A stretch of DNA of 5,501 nt, taken from an uncultured Roseburia sp. Lineage in GTDB: Bacteria > Bacillota > Clostridia > Lachnospirales > Lachnospiraceae. The notes under the pieces are model-generated. The model did no database searches. It had not been told where the DNA came from and saw only the letters and a program-made list of their open reading frames with translations. The stretch spans positions 1 to 5,501 of the forward strand of contig CAKRCJ010000170.1 of NCBI GenBank assembly GCA_934307185.1, in the 5' to 3' direction. Shown here piece by piece: positions 1-5,501 of the stretch; positions within the stretch are counted from its first letter, which is position 1, and every line of letters begins with the position of its first letter. The translations under genes were made by a program, and so were the position numbers.

Positions 1-1001
1 GCTACCACCATCTGTGAGTAAGCCCAGGAACCAAGTACCATTGTTGCAATCTCACCACGGTTAATCATACCCTTGGAATCTTCCCATGCTGTTGTAGAAT
101 AATCATCTTCTGTCAAGCCATCTGCAACTGCATCATAAAGAACCTTATACAATGCATATGGATGTGTTCCATCGCCATAATCTTTGAAAGGATCTTTTGT
201 ATGAAGAAGTTTCTGATTCATATAAGCAGCATCACCTGTTGTAGTTCCTGCAATCTGTCCATCCCACTGTTCCATTGGCCATCCATCTGCATAGTTGGTA
301 TAAAGTGGAATAATGGAAGAATCATATGCTTTAATCGCTTTCAAATCTTCAATAAATTCATCCGGTGTTTTTGGAAGCTCTGTAATGCCGGCTTCTTCAA
401 ATACTCTCTTGTTGTAAACAACACCCTGAGCATTTCCTGTAGATGGAACACCATAAACTAATCCGTCATAATCCCATGTATTTGCAAAACGAATCTGTTT
501 TGACATCTCATCTAATGTTCCATATGGCAGGAAGTATGTACTTAAATCTACCTTGTCTACTGCCGGAATCATCATGATATCGCCCCAGTCACCGCTCTGC
601 AAACGAAGAATGGAATCATCTGAGTAGTTTGTATCAGTTTCAACTTCTACGGTAATATTTGGATACATTTCATTAAATGCTGCAATATATGCGTCCCAGT
701 TTTTTCCAGGATAACTTGCTTCCGCCATATCTGTTCTCTGATTGAAAACATGAATTGTTGTTGTAATATCTGTGTAGCTTTCCCCTAATACAATGTTTGC
801 ATAAGAAAGTTCTCCATCTGATGTATCAGATGTGCTCTCTGCTGCAGAGCCTGTCTCTGTTGTTGCTGCTGCATTATCGCTTCCTGTGCTATTATCATTT
901 CCTGTACTGCTGTCACCTGATGTATTGCTGCTTCCACATGCCATCATGCTAAGTGACATTGCTGCTACTAAAGTAACAGCTAAAACCTTTTTAAATTTCA
1001 T
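1..1001 (-). CDS. Sugar ABC transporter substrate-binding lipoprotein (CUT1 type), 3' end cut by window
   Basis: Extracellular solute-binding lipoprotein that would deliver a sugar, by context probably an alpha-galactoside, to membrane permeases. The frame is open for 333 codons from ATG at 1001 to the window edge; family members are usually about 420-460 residues, so the C-terminal quarter is missing. Residues 1-21 form a lipoprotein signal peptide (Lys at 2, 4 and 5, then a hydrophobic stretch) ending in Met-Met-Ala-Cys, with lipidated Cys22. Residues 23-65 are a Ser/Thr/Gly/Asp/Asn/Ala tether. The bacterial type 1 binding fold starts near residue 79 (ITTTIHVFNQ), followed by LQSGDWGDIMMIP and by DGLVYGVPSTGNAQGVVYNK, a typical CUT1 stretch. 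The start is fixed by AAGGAGG 10 nt upstream. The gene has its own promoter and follows the lacI terminator. The ligand is inferred only from the neighbouring alpha-galactosidase. Confidence 0.93.
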   Translation of the reverse strand, partial: MKFKKVLAVTLVAAMSLSMMACGSSNTSGDSSTGNDNSTGSDNAAATTETGSAAESTSDTSDGELSYANIVLGESYTDITTTIHVFNQRTDMAEASYPGKNWDAYIAAFNEMYPNITVEVETDTNYSDDSILRLQSGDWGDIMMIPAVDKVDLSTYFLPYGTLDEMSKQIRFANTWDYDGLVYGVPSTGNAQGVVYNKRVFEEAGITELPKTPDEFIEDLKAIKAYDSSIIPLYTNYADGWPMEQWDGQIAGTTTGDAAYMNQKLLHTKDPFKDYGDGTHPYALYKVLYDAVADGLTEDDYSTTAWEDSKGMINRGEIATMVLGSWAYSQMVV

Positions 1002-1010
1002 AGTAATTTT

Positions 1011-1018
1011 TCCTCCTT
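1011..1018 (-). promoter_or_regulatory. Ribosome binding site of the substrate-binding protein gene
   Basis: AAGGAGGA on the minus strand, a full match to the anti-Shine-Dalgarno sequence. It lies 10 nt before the ATG at 1001 and settles the start, because the residues that follow form a normal lipoprotein signal peptide. Confidence 0.9.
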
Positions 1019-1052
1019 TAGCTATTGTTAACTTGTTTTTTAGCTTGATTTA

Positions 1053-1081
1053 AGTGTATTACTTTTTAATATTTAAGTCAA
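1053..1081 (-). promoter_or_regulatory. Sigma-A type promoter of the substrate-binding protein gene
   Basis: On the minus strand TTGACT (1081-1076) and TACACT (1058-1053) are separated by exactly 17 nt. This predicts a transcript start near 1046 and a leader of about 45 nt. The -35 box matches the consensus in 5 of 6 positions and the -10 box in 4 of 6. DNA upstream is about 85% A+T, which could act as an UP element. TTTAAGT motifs at 1049-1055 and 1072-1078 (plus-strand reading) overlap the -10 and -35 boxes, which suggests a regulator contact here. The promoter is predicted from sequence only. Confidence 0.72.
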
Positions 1082-1177
1082 TCGTTTTTCAATCTTCTTT
1101 GTGCTTTTCTACTTTATCAACAATATTTTTATTTGTATTTTAGTTATTTTGAATAATTAAATTTCTTTCTCTGATTT

Positions 1178-1211
1178 TTTAACTTATATTTTAAATTAAT
1201 TTTAAGTTATA
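1178..1211. promoter_or_regulatory. Candidate operator: inverted pair of TTTAASTTATA elements
   Basis: TTTAACTTATA (1178-1188) and TTTAAGTTATA (1201-1211) have identical flanks around a swapped centre. They contain a 7-bp inverted repeat TAACTTA/TAAGTTA with centres 23 bp apart. The same core occurs at the alpha-galactosidase promoter. The pair lies about 100 bp upstream of the transporter -35 box, a position that fits an activator or a looping repressor better than direct promoter occlusion. The surrounding DNA is very AT-rich, so chance is a real alternative. Confidence 0.35.
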
Positions 1212-1267
1212 TTTTTCTTTTGTTTTTAGTTTAAAATTTTATTTTTCAAAGTAAACTTTTCATATAG

Positions 1268-1309
1268 AAAAAGGCAAAGTAACCAGTCTGTGATTACTCT
1301 GCCATTTTT
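1268..1309 (-). terminator. Rho-independent terminator after lacI
   Basis: Read on the minus strand: AAAAA, a bulged T, GGCA, G, AGTAA, an 11-nt loop (1293-1283), TTACT, T, TGCC, then TTTTT. The stem pairs AGTAA with TTACT, a G-T wobble, GGCA with TGCC, and the A run with the T run. It begins 20 nt after the lacI stop codon and ends in a U tract. It should end the alpha-galactosidase and lacI transcript and insulate the transporter gene. The A and T flanks make it potentially bidirectional, but no gene approaches from the left on the plus strand. Confidence 0.88.
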
Positions 1310-1329
1310 CCCTCATTTGTGCATAATTT

Positions 1330-2355
1330 TTATACTTCTATTTTCGTTACGCTTTCACGGATTACAAGATGCCCTTCCACGATACTGATGCCCTGCCTGT
1401 AATTCTCACCGTTTAATTTTTTAATCATCATATTAATGGAACGTCTTGCCATCTCCTTTATATCTACCTCATAGGTCGTAAGCGGCACATCACAAAGTCC
1501 CGGATATAAATAATTATCATAACCTACCACCGATATATCCTCCGGCACTTTGTAACCATTCTGGCGGAGCTTTTTTATAAAATAACTTGCCGTCAGGTCG
1601 GAATTGCAGATAAATGCCGTCGGCATATCCTCCGGCAGCTTCATATAACGCTCCGCGTCAATAATCACCGTCTCTTTGTCACGATCCTCAAGCAGCCACT
1701 CATCCTTTACTTTTTCCCCATGCTCAAGCATAGACTTCACATAGCCAAAATAACGGTCTGTGATAGATCCGGTCGAAAGAATGGTTCCCACATAACCAAT
1801 TTTTTTATGTCCCATATCAAACAGATAGTTTGTCAGCCGGTATGCACCGTAATAGCTGTCCGATATAACTGCGTCCGCCTTCCGCTCCTCCGTACAGAAA
1901 TCCAGATAAAGAACAGGTATCCCTGCCTTTTTATTTAACATCTTTAAATATTCGTCCGACATCCGTCCAACCACAATTAGTCCATCCGCTTTCTGCTCCT
2001 GTATGAGCACCGGCATGTTCTGGCTCTGCTCCGCTTTCTCATCTACCGCCTCCATCAGCGTAAAGCAGCCTTTGGAAACCGCTTTTGTTGCCACCTGCTG
2101 ATACATCTGCCAGTAAAAGGAGTCGTATTTATCCAGATATCGTCCGGCAATAAGCACTCCTATATTGTAACTTTTTCCGACGCTTTTTTCTACTTTTGTC
2201 GAAGGCTGTTTATATCCCAGCTCCTCCGCAAGCGCTTTTATTTTCTCCCGCATCTCCTCGCTGACACCCTTTTGTCCTGAAAGCGCCTTTGACACTGTAA
2301 CGGTACTGACCGAAAGCCTTTCTGCGATATCTGCTAACTTTACCGCTTTTGCCAT
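1330..2355 (-). CDS. LacI/GalR-family transcriptional regulator
   Basis: Sugar-responsive DNA-binding protein of 341 residues, normal length for the family. The N-terminal helix-turn-helix is at about residues 6-26 (VKLADIAERLSVSTVTVSKALSG). A periplasmic-binding-protein-like sensor domain runs from about residue 62 to the end, with typical stretches GAYRLTNYLFDMGHKKIGYVG, a TAFICNSDLTA stretch and VPEDISVVGYDN. The hinge after LGYKQPS lacks the usual Asn-x-x-Ala-Arg-x-Leu pattern. I chose the ATG at 2355: AGAGGTG ends 6 nt before it, giving ideal spacing, while a GTG at 2364 that would add three residues lies inside that ribosome binding site. The gene starts 16 nt after the alpha-galactosidase stop codon, so the two form one transcript. 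It probably represses the local alpha-galactoside genes, including itself, and responds to galactose or an alpha-galactoside. The effector is inferred from context. Confidence 0.93.
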   Translation of the reverse strand: MAKAVKLADIAERLSVSTVTVSKALSGQKGVSEEMREKIKALAEELGYKQPSTKVEKSVGKSYNIGVLIAGRYLDKYDSFYWQMYQQVATKAVSKGCFTLMEAVDEKAEQSQNMPVLIQEQKADGLIVVGRMSDEYLKMLNKKAGIPVLYLDFCTEERKADAVISDSYYGAYRLTNYLFDMGHKKIGYVGTILSTGSITDRYFGYVKSMLEHGEKVKDEWLLEDRDKETVIIDAERYMKLPEDMPTAFICNSDLTASYFIKKLRQNGYKVPEDISVVGYDNYLYPGLCDVPLTTYEVDIKEMARRSINMMIKKLNGENYRQGISIVEGHLVIRESVTKIEV

Positions 2356-2361
2356 TTTTTT

Positions 2362-2369
2362 CACCTCTT
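2362..2369 (-). promoter_or_regulatory. Ribosome binding site that decides the lacI start
   Basis: AAGAGGTG on the minus strand, 6 nt before ATG at 2355. The final GTG could itself be read as a start at 2364, but nothing resembling a ribosome binding site precedes that GTG at proper spacing: only TTAA separates the upstream stop codon from AGAGG. The downstream ATG is therefore preferred. Confidence 0.75.
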
Positions 2370-2371
2370 AA

Positions 2372-4570
2372 TTATTTTTCTTCCTCTGCCATAACATGAA
2401 GTAAGGTCGACTGAAAATCTCCCCACATGTTTTTTATATTAATACCTGCATTCATCAAGGTATCTCCATAATAAATGCCGTCATATCCTTCGATACGGTA
2501 TCTGACATTTTCCAAAAGACCTTTTAATTTTATTCTTCTGCTGTGATAATTTGGGCGGTTTATAACCTGCACAAAGGTAACGAGTGCTTCTTTTTTATCC
2601 TTTGCCACCACTTCATAGCAGTCAAATTCATGATTTTGTGCATATGATGCGATGCGGTAATAATCTCCCTCCCGCACAAGGTCGTTGTACTTGTGATACA
2701 TTGCCGTCTGCTCCGGTATCATTTTCCGGTCTGCCTCCGGTATTTTTGTAATGTCTAATTCATAGCCAAACGTTCCCGCTAATGCAACATTTCCCCTTGT
2801 CTCAAATGGGGTTACACGTCCCACCGTATGGTTCGGGCAGTCAGATACATGCGCTCCCATTGCAGAAAGCGGGTAAATTAATGCCGTTCCCTCCTGGATT
2901 TTTAACCTCTCAATTGCATCCGTATCATCTGAACACCAGATTTGTGGGCTGTAGTATAACATTCCAGGGTCAAATCTGGCACCGCCTCCCGAACAGTTTT
3001 CCAGTAAAAGATTTGGAAACTCCGTAATGAGACGCTCCTGCAGTTCATAAACACCTAAAACATAACGGTGAAGCAGCTCTCCCTGATGCTCTCTGTCTAA
3101 AAACCGGCTTCCCAAATCAGTAAGCTGACGGTTCATATCCCATTTTACGTATTCGATATTGGCACTGTGTAAAACAGATGCTGCCATTTCAAATACATAA
3201 TCCCTCACTTCTTTTCTGGAAAGATCTAACACAAATTGATTTCTGGAACGGCACGGCACACGCTCTGGCAGCGCAATTGCCCAGTCTGGATGCTTCTTAT
3301 ATAAATCTGAGTCCGGTGAAATCATTTCCGGCTCAAACCAGATACCGAACTTTAAGCCGATTTTATTTACTTCATCTACAAGATATTTTAAGCCGCCCGG
3401 AAGTTTTTTCTCATTGACCTGCCAGTCACCGAGACTTGTGTTATCGTCATTTCTGTGCCCAAACCAGCCATCATCCATGACAAGCATCTCAATGCCGCAT
3501 TTTTTTGCTTCCTTCGCGATTGTAATTAATTTTTCCGTATTAAAATCAAAGTAAGTTGCTTCCCAGTTGTTAATTAAAATCGGACGTTTTTTATCTTTGT
3601 ACGGGCTGCGGATTAAATGACTTCTGTAAAAATCATGCAGTGTTCTTGTCATCCTTCCAAGTCCGTCTGCCGAATAGACAATCACGGTCTCCGGCGCATA
3701 AAAAATCTCATCCTTCTGCAAAACCCATCCAAAATCCTGTGGATGAATTCCCATTACAACACGCAAGGAGTCGAACTGGTTTTTCTCCACCTGTGCGATA
3801 AAATTTCCGGAATACACAAAATGTACGCCATAGACACTTCCCTGTTCCTGTGTCGCATCCTCTGACACAAGTGCAAGAAACGGATGCTCCTGATGGGAGG
3901 ACTCTCCCCTCGTAGAGCCGACCGACTGCTTTCCGTAGCCAATAGCGCGTCTTTCTATCTGCCGCTCCCTTGCCCAGGAGCCATGCAACGTAAGCATCTC
4001 ATAATCTTCACAGTCCATATCAAACGCCATCGACAGAACCTTTGTCAGGCAGACCGGCTCTTTTGCATTATTTTTTACTTTAACGCTCCTTGTTATAACA
4101 TCAGAGCCTTTAAAAACTGTGTACACAAGTGTAACCTCAAGCTGTAACACCTTATCTTCCAAAACAATCTCTAAGGTCTTACATTCCTCCTCTTTTGCAA
4201 AAGAAGCCGGCAGACCTTTTATTTTTTCTTTTCCATTAAAAATGCGGTGTGCTTTGTATAACGGCTGCACTGCCGAATGTCCGTTTTTATCCTTCACTGC
4301 AATCGCACTTTCCCGGTAATCTCCTACGCCGTTTCCCGGATATTCCATCGGGAAGGTATCTAAAAAGGAGCTTCTGTCCCTGTTATTTTTGGAAGGAACA
4401 AACGGATTTTCTGTCGTTCTTAACAAATAGGTAACATCTGTATCACTTATCTTCGCTCCGTAATATACATGACCTAAAAAGCCTTCTTCATCTACGATTG
4501 CAATCACATAGCTTGTATTTTCGGTATCTAACTTAAATACTCTTTTTTCTGCGTCAAACTGAATATTCAT
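2372..4570 (-). CDS. GH36 alpha-galactosidase, cytoplasmic
   Basis: Retaining exo-alpha-galactosidase that removes terminal alpha-1,6-galactose from melibiose, raffinose and stachyose-type sugars. With ATG at 4570 it has 732 residues, the usual length of bacterial GH36 enzymes. An N-terminal beta-sandwich occupies about 1-320, the TIM barrel about 325-640, and a C-terminal beta domain the rest. Visible active-site elements: Trp336 in NNWEATYFDFN, Asp366-Asp367 in MDDGWFG, Trp411 in GIWFEPEM, Arg443 in RNQFVLDLS, Lys476 and nucleophile Asp478 in KWDMNR, the Cys526 loop ENCSGGGARFD, and acid/base Asp548 in CSDDTDAIERL. These positions agree with the numbering I recall for Geobacillus AgaA, which supports the chosen start. 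An in-frame ATG at 4582 would add four residues but has no ribosome binding site, whereas GGGGG precedes 4570. There is no signal peptide, so it acts inside the cell on imported oligosaccharides. It has its own promoter and is followed closely by lacI. Confidence 0.96.
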   Translation of the reverse strand: MNIQFDAEKRVFKLDTENTSYVIAIVDEEGFLGHVYYGAKISDTDVTYLLRTTENPFVPSKNNRDRSSFLDTFPMEYPGNGVGDYRESAIAVKDKNGHSAVQPLYKAHRIFNGKEKIKGLPASFAKEEECKTLEIVLEDKVLQLEVTLVYTVFKGSDVITRSVKVKNNAKEPVCLTKVLSMAFDMDCEDYEMLTLHGSWARERQIERRAIGYGKQSVGSTRGESSHQEHPFLALVSEDATQEQGSVYGVHFVYSGNFIAQVEKNQFDSLRVVMGIHPQDFGWVLQKDEIFYAPETVIVYSADGLGRMTRTLHDFYRSHLIRSPYKDKKRPILINNWEATYFDFNTEKLITIAKEAKKCGIEMLVMDDGWFGHRNDDNTSLGDWQVNEKKLPGGLKYLVDEVNKIGLKFGIWFEPEMISPDSDLYKKHPDWAIALPERVPCRSRNQFVLDLSRKEVRDYVFEMAASVLHSANIEYVKWDMNRQLTDLGSRFLDREHQGELLHRYVLGVYELQERLITEFPNLLLENCSGGGARFDPGMLYYSPQIWCSDDTDAIERLKIQEGTALIYPLSAMGAHVSDCPNHTVGRVTPFETRGNVALAGTFGYELDITKIPEADRKMIPEQTAMYHKYNDLVREGDYYRIASYAQNHEFDCYEVVAKDKKEALVTFVQVINRPNYHSRRIKLKGLLENVRYRIEGYDGIYYGDTLMNAGINIKNMWGDFQSTLLHVMAEEEK

Positions 4571-4575
4571 TTTAA

Positions 4576-4580
4576 CCCCC
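4576..4580 (-). promoter_or_regulatory. Ribosome binding site that decides the alpha-galactosidase start
   Basis: GGGGG on the minus strand, 5 nt before ATG at 4570, pairs with CCUCC of 16S rRNA with one G-U wobble. The alternative ATG at 4582 overlaps this G run and is preceded only by AT-rich DNA. The choice adds or removes four residues (MGVK). Confidence 0.65.
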
Positions 4581-4621
4581 ATTTAATAATTGTGGCTTAC
4601 ACGCACAAATATTCTTCGTAT

Positions 4622-4662
4622 TTTAACTTATTACCGAATATTATAATGTTTTTTAAGTTAAA
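4622..4662. promoter_or_regulatory. Candidate operator pair flanking the alpha-galactosidase promoter
   Basis: TTTAACTTA (4622-4630) and TAAGTTAAA (4654-4662) form a perfect 9-bp inverted repeat with a 23-nt spacer. The right copy, extended to 4652-4662, is itself an 11-bp odd palindrome (TTTAA-G-TTAAA) and lies exactly between the -35 and -10 boxes. The left copy lies at about +3 to +11 of the predicted transcript. A protein bound at either copy would block transcription, which fits repression by the co-transcribed LacI-family protein. The link to that protein is inference. Confidence 0.5.
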
Positions 4663-4668
4663 TGTAAA
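4640..4668 (-). promoter_or_regulatory. Sigma-A type promoter of the alpha-galactosidase-lacI operon
   Basis: On the minus strand TTTACA (4668-4663) and a perfect TATAAT (4645-4640) are separated by exactly 17 nt. The predicted transcript start is near 4633, giving a leader of about 63 nt. This is the strongest promoter visible in the window and would be highly active unless repressed, which agrees with the candidate operator copies in its spacer and start region. Confidence 0.85.
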
Positions 4669-4703
4669 CTAATTTTAATCATCATTTTATAGTTTTAGTC
4701 TTT

Positions 4704-5501
4704 TTATAATTGCATACCACCTAAAAATTGTGCTGCATCAAGATTAGCATAAACAAACGTCATGAATACCGCACCAAAAATTGATACAACTATTCCAATA
4801 ATCGACAATATCATTCCGACAAAAGCAATTCCATTATTGTCCAACTTTACTTTTCTTGAAAGCTTTGCACCGATTAACCCTGTAATTCCAATTCCAAGTC
4901 CATAACCGATAAATCCGGTAAGAATGGAGAGCACACCTAAAATTAATGAAGTCAATGCATTGCTGTCCGCCTCTTCATAGGTATCGAATACAACAATATG
5001 ATTTGCTTCCTGTTCCATTTCCTGTAATTTCTTTGGACGGAGTAACACAATTACCGGAATTAGCAGAACCGGCACTGAAACAAGATTTAAAGCGGACATC
5101 TGGTTAATCTGTTCCACGGAGGAACCTGTTCCAAAAACTCCGCTTCCCATAAGGCTTGCAAAATCAACAACTGCATGAAATAAAATAACCGTCCATATAT
5201 TGTGGGAACGTGCATAAATTGCTCCTAACAGCACACCTAATAGCCCTGCTGTCACAGCCTGCACTGCTGCACTCTGAATTGTTACTCCCTGAAATACATT
5301 GGTAAGATGAACTGCTCCAAAAATGCAGCCGCTTAATATGACAGCACTTAAAATACCGCCTTTCGTTTTTGAGAAGCAGTCTAAAAATAAATTTAAAATA
5401 ACGCCTCTGAAAATTAATTCTTCGGTCCAGCCAATTAAAAACATGGTAGCCACAAAATAGAAAATTTCACTAATTGAAACCACCTGTCTGTCCGGCTGCA
5501 T
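4704..5501 (-). CDS. CPBP (CAAX protease/bacteriocin-processing-like) membrane protein with C-terminal DUF4190-like domain, probably 5'-truncated
   Basis: Integral membrane protein of the CPBP (Abi/Rce1) family of glutamate-type intramembrane proteases. In the 265 residues seen, the family motifs are Glu27-Glu28-x-x-x-Arg32 (EELIFR), Phe61-x-x-x-His65 (FGAVHL), and His109 with Asp113 (HAVVD). Hydrophobic helices cover about 48-65, 80-96, 101-118 and 135-155. A polar stretch (about 156-182, rich in Glu) leads to a pair of Gly-rich membrane helices at about 184-213 and 223-251 that resemble DUF4190. The ATG coincides with the window edge and the first catalytic motif comes unusually early, since family members normally have one or more transmembrane helices before it; the real start probably lies outside. 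The stop codon is 134 nt before the alpha-galactosidase ATG and no strong terminator is visible between them. The substrate is unknown; roles in the family include prenyl-protein cleavage and bacteriocin immunity. The link with sugar use looks incidental. Confidence 0.82.
   Translation of the reverse strand: MQPDRQVVSISEIFYFVATMFLIGWTEELIFRGVILNLFLDCFSKTKGGILSAVILSGCIFGAVHLTNVFQGVTIQSAAVQAVTAGLLGVLLGAIYARSHNIWTVILFHAVVDFASLMGSGVFGTGSSVEQINQMSALNLVSVPVLLIPVIVLLRPKKLQEMEQEANHIVVFDTYEEADSNALTSLILGVLSILTGFIGYGLGIGITGLIGAKLSRKVKLDNNGIAFVGMILSIIGIVVSIFGAVFMTFVYANLDAAQFLGGMQL

Larger units (their letters stand above)
1002..1329. other. 328-nt intergenic region between lacI and the substrate-binding protein gene
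   Basis: No gene is visible here. From right to left it holds the lacI terminator (1309-1268), a stretch of extreme AT content (27 G+C in the 180 nt from 1081 to 1260, 15%), an inverted pair of TTTAASTTATA elements (1178-1188 and 1201-1211), the promoter, a short leader with GTTAAC at 1027-1032 and a directly repeated TTTAGCT (1017-1023 and 1039-1045, 22 nt apart), and the ribosome binding site. Its size and repeats suggest that the transporter gene is regulated separately from the alpha-galactosidase and lacI transcript. Confidence 0.7.

Noticed and set aside
162..1053. Plus-strand open frames at 162-461 and 832-1053
   Set aside because: They are antisense to the lipoprotein gene, have low-complexity or Cys/Ile-rich translations without recognisable features, and lack ribosome binding sites. 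The minus-strand frame gives a full signal peptide and binding-protein fold.
1072..1095. Possible CcpA cre site near TTGAAAAACG (minus strand) at the transporter -35 box
   Set aside because: An extra A breaks the WTGNAANCG half-site spacing and the other half does not match symmetrically, so it is too weak to call.
2362..2364. GTG at 2364 as the lacI start
   Set aside because: It is part of the AGAGGTG ribosome binding site that serves the ATG at 2355, and it has no binding site of its own.
1720..4434. Short open frames antisense to, or in another frame of, lacI and the alpha-galactosidase gene
   Set aside because: Both minus-strand genes are complete and well matched to their families; the short frames have no credible starts or domains.
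4590..4608. Small hairpin TTGTG/CACAA in the alpha-galactosidase leader
   Set aside because: Only five pairs, two of them G-C, with a 9-nt loop and no U tract; not convincing as an attenuator or riboswitch.
4629..4645. LacI-type operator centred on the CG at 4635-4636
   Set aside because: Bases on the two sides of the CG are not symmetric (CAT against AAT reading outwards), so it is not a central-CG palindrome.
4660..4703. Terminator after the CPBP gene (AAACTA...TAGTTT on the minus strand)
   Set aside because: The dyad is almost all A-T with a long loop and no G-C stem followed by a U run, so it is unlikely to terminate transcription well.

Overview
The window looks like chromosomal DNA of a low-G+C Gram-positive anaerobe, most likely a Clostridia member of the Lachnospiraceae type. 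This rests on the AT-rich intergenic DNA, strong AGGAGG-type ribosome binding sites, the style of the lipoprotein signal peptide and its acidic Ser/Thr/Gly linker, and the general look of the GH36 and LacI proteins. The genus cannot be fixed from sequence reading alone. All four genes lie on the minus strand, so the locus reads from right to left.

Layout in the direction of transcription: (1) 5501-4704, a CPBP (CAAX-protease-like) integral membrane protein whose N-terminus is probably cut by the window edge and which carries an extra C-terminal DUF4190-like membrane hairpin. (2) 4703-4571, a short intergenic region with a near-consensus sigma-A promoter flanked by two copies of a TTTAAsTTA motif. 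(3) 4570-2372, a full-length cytoplasmic GH36 alpha-galactosidase with both catalytic aspartates. (4) 2355-1330, a LacI/GalR-family repressor 16 nt downstream and surely co-transcribed, closed by a clear intrinsic terminator. (5) 1267-1002, a region of about 85% A+T over most of its length that carries a second good sigma-A promoter and further copies of the TTTAAGT motif. (6) 1001-1, the first 333 codons of a CUT1-type sugar ABC transporter substrate-binding lipoprotein that runs off the left edge; its permeases probably lie beyond.

Together, genes 2 to 4 form an alpha-galactoside (raffinose, stachyose or melibiose type) utilisation locus. The lipoprotein captures the oligosaccharide outside the cell, unseen permeases import it intact, the cytoplasmic alpha-galactosidase removes terminal galactose, and the LacI protein senses sugar and probably represses one or both promoters. 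The CPBP protein appears to be an unrelated neighbour.

I found no sign of an unprecedented system. The most interesting non-coding signal is the repeated TTTAAsTTA element at both promoters, which may be the operator of the local regulator. There are no RNA genes, CRISPR arrays, insertion sequences or attachment sites that I can support.
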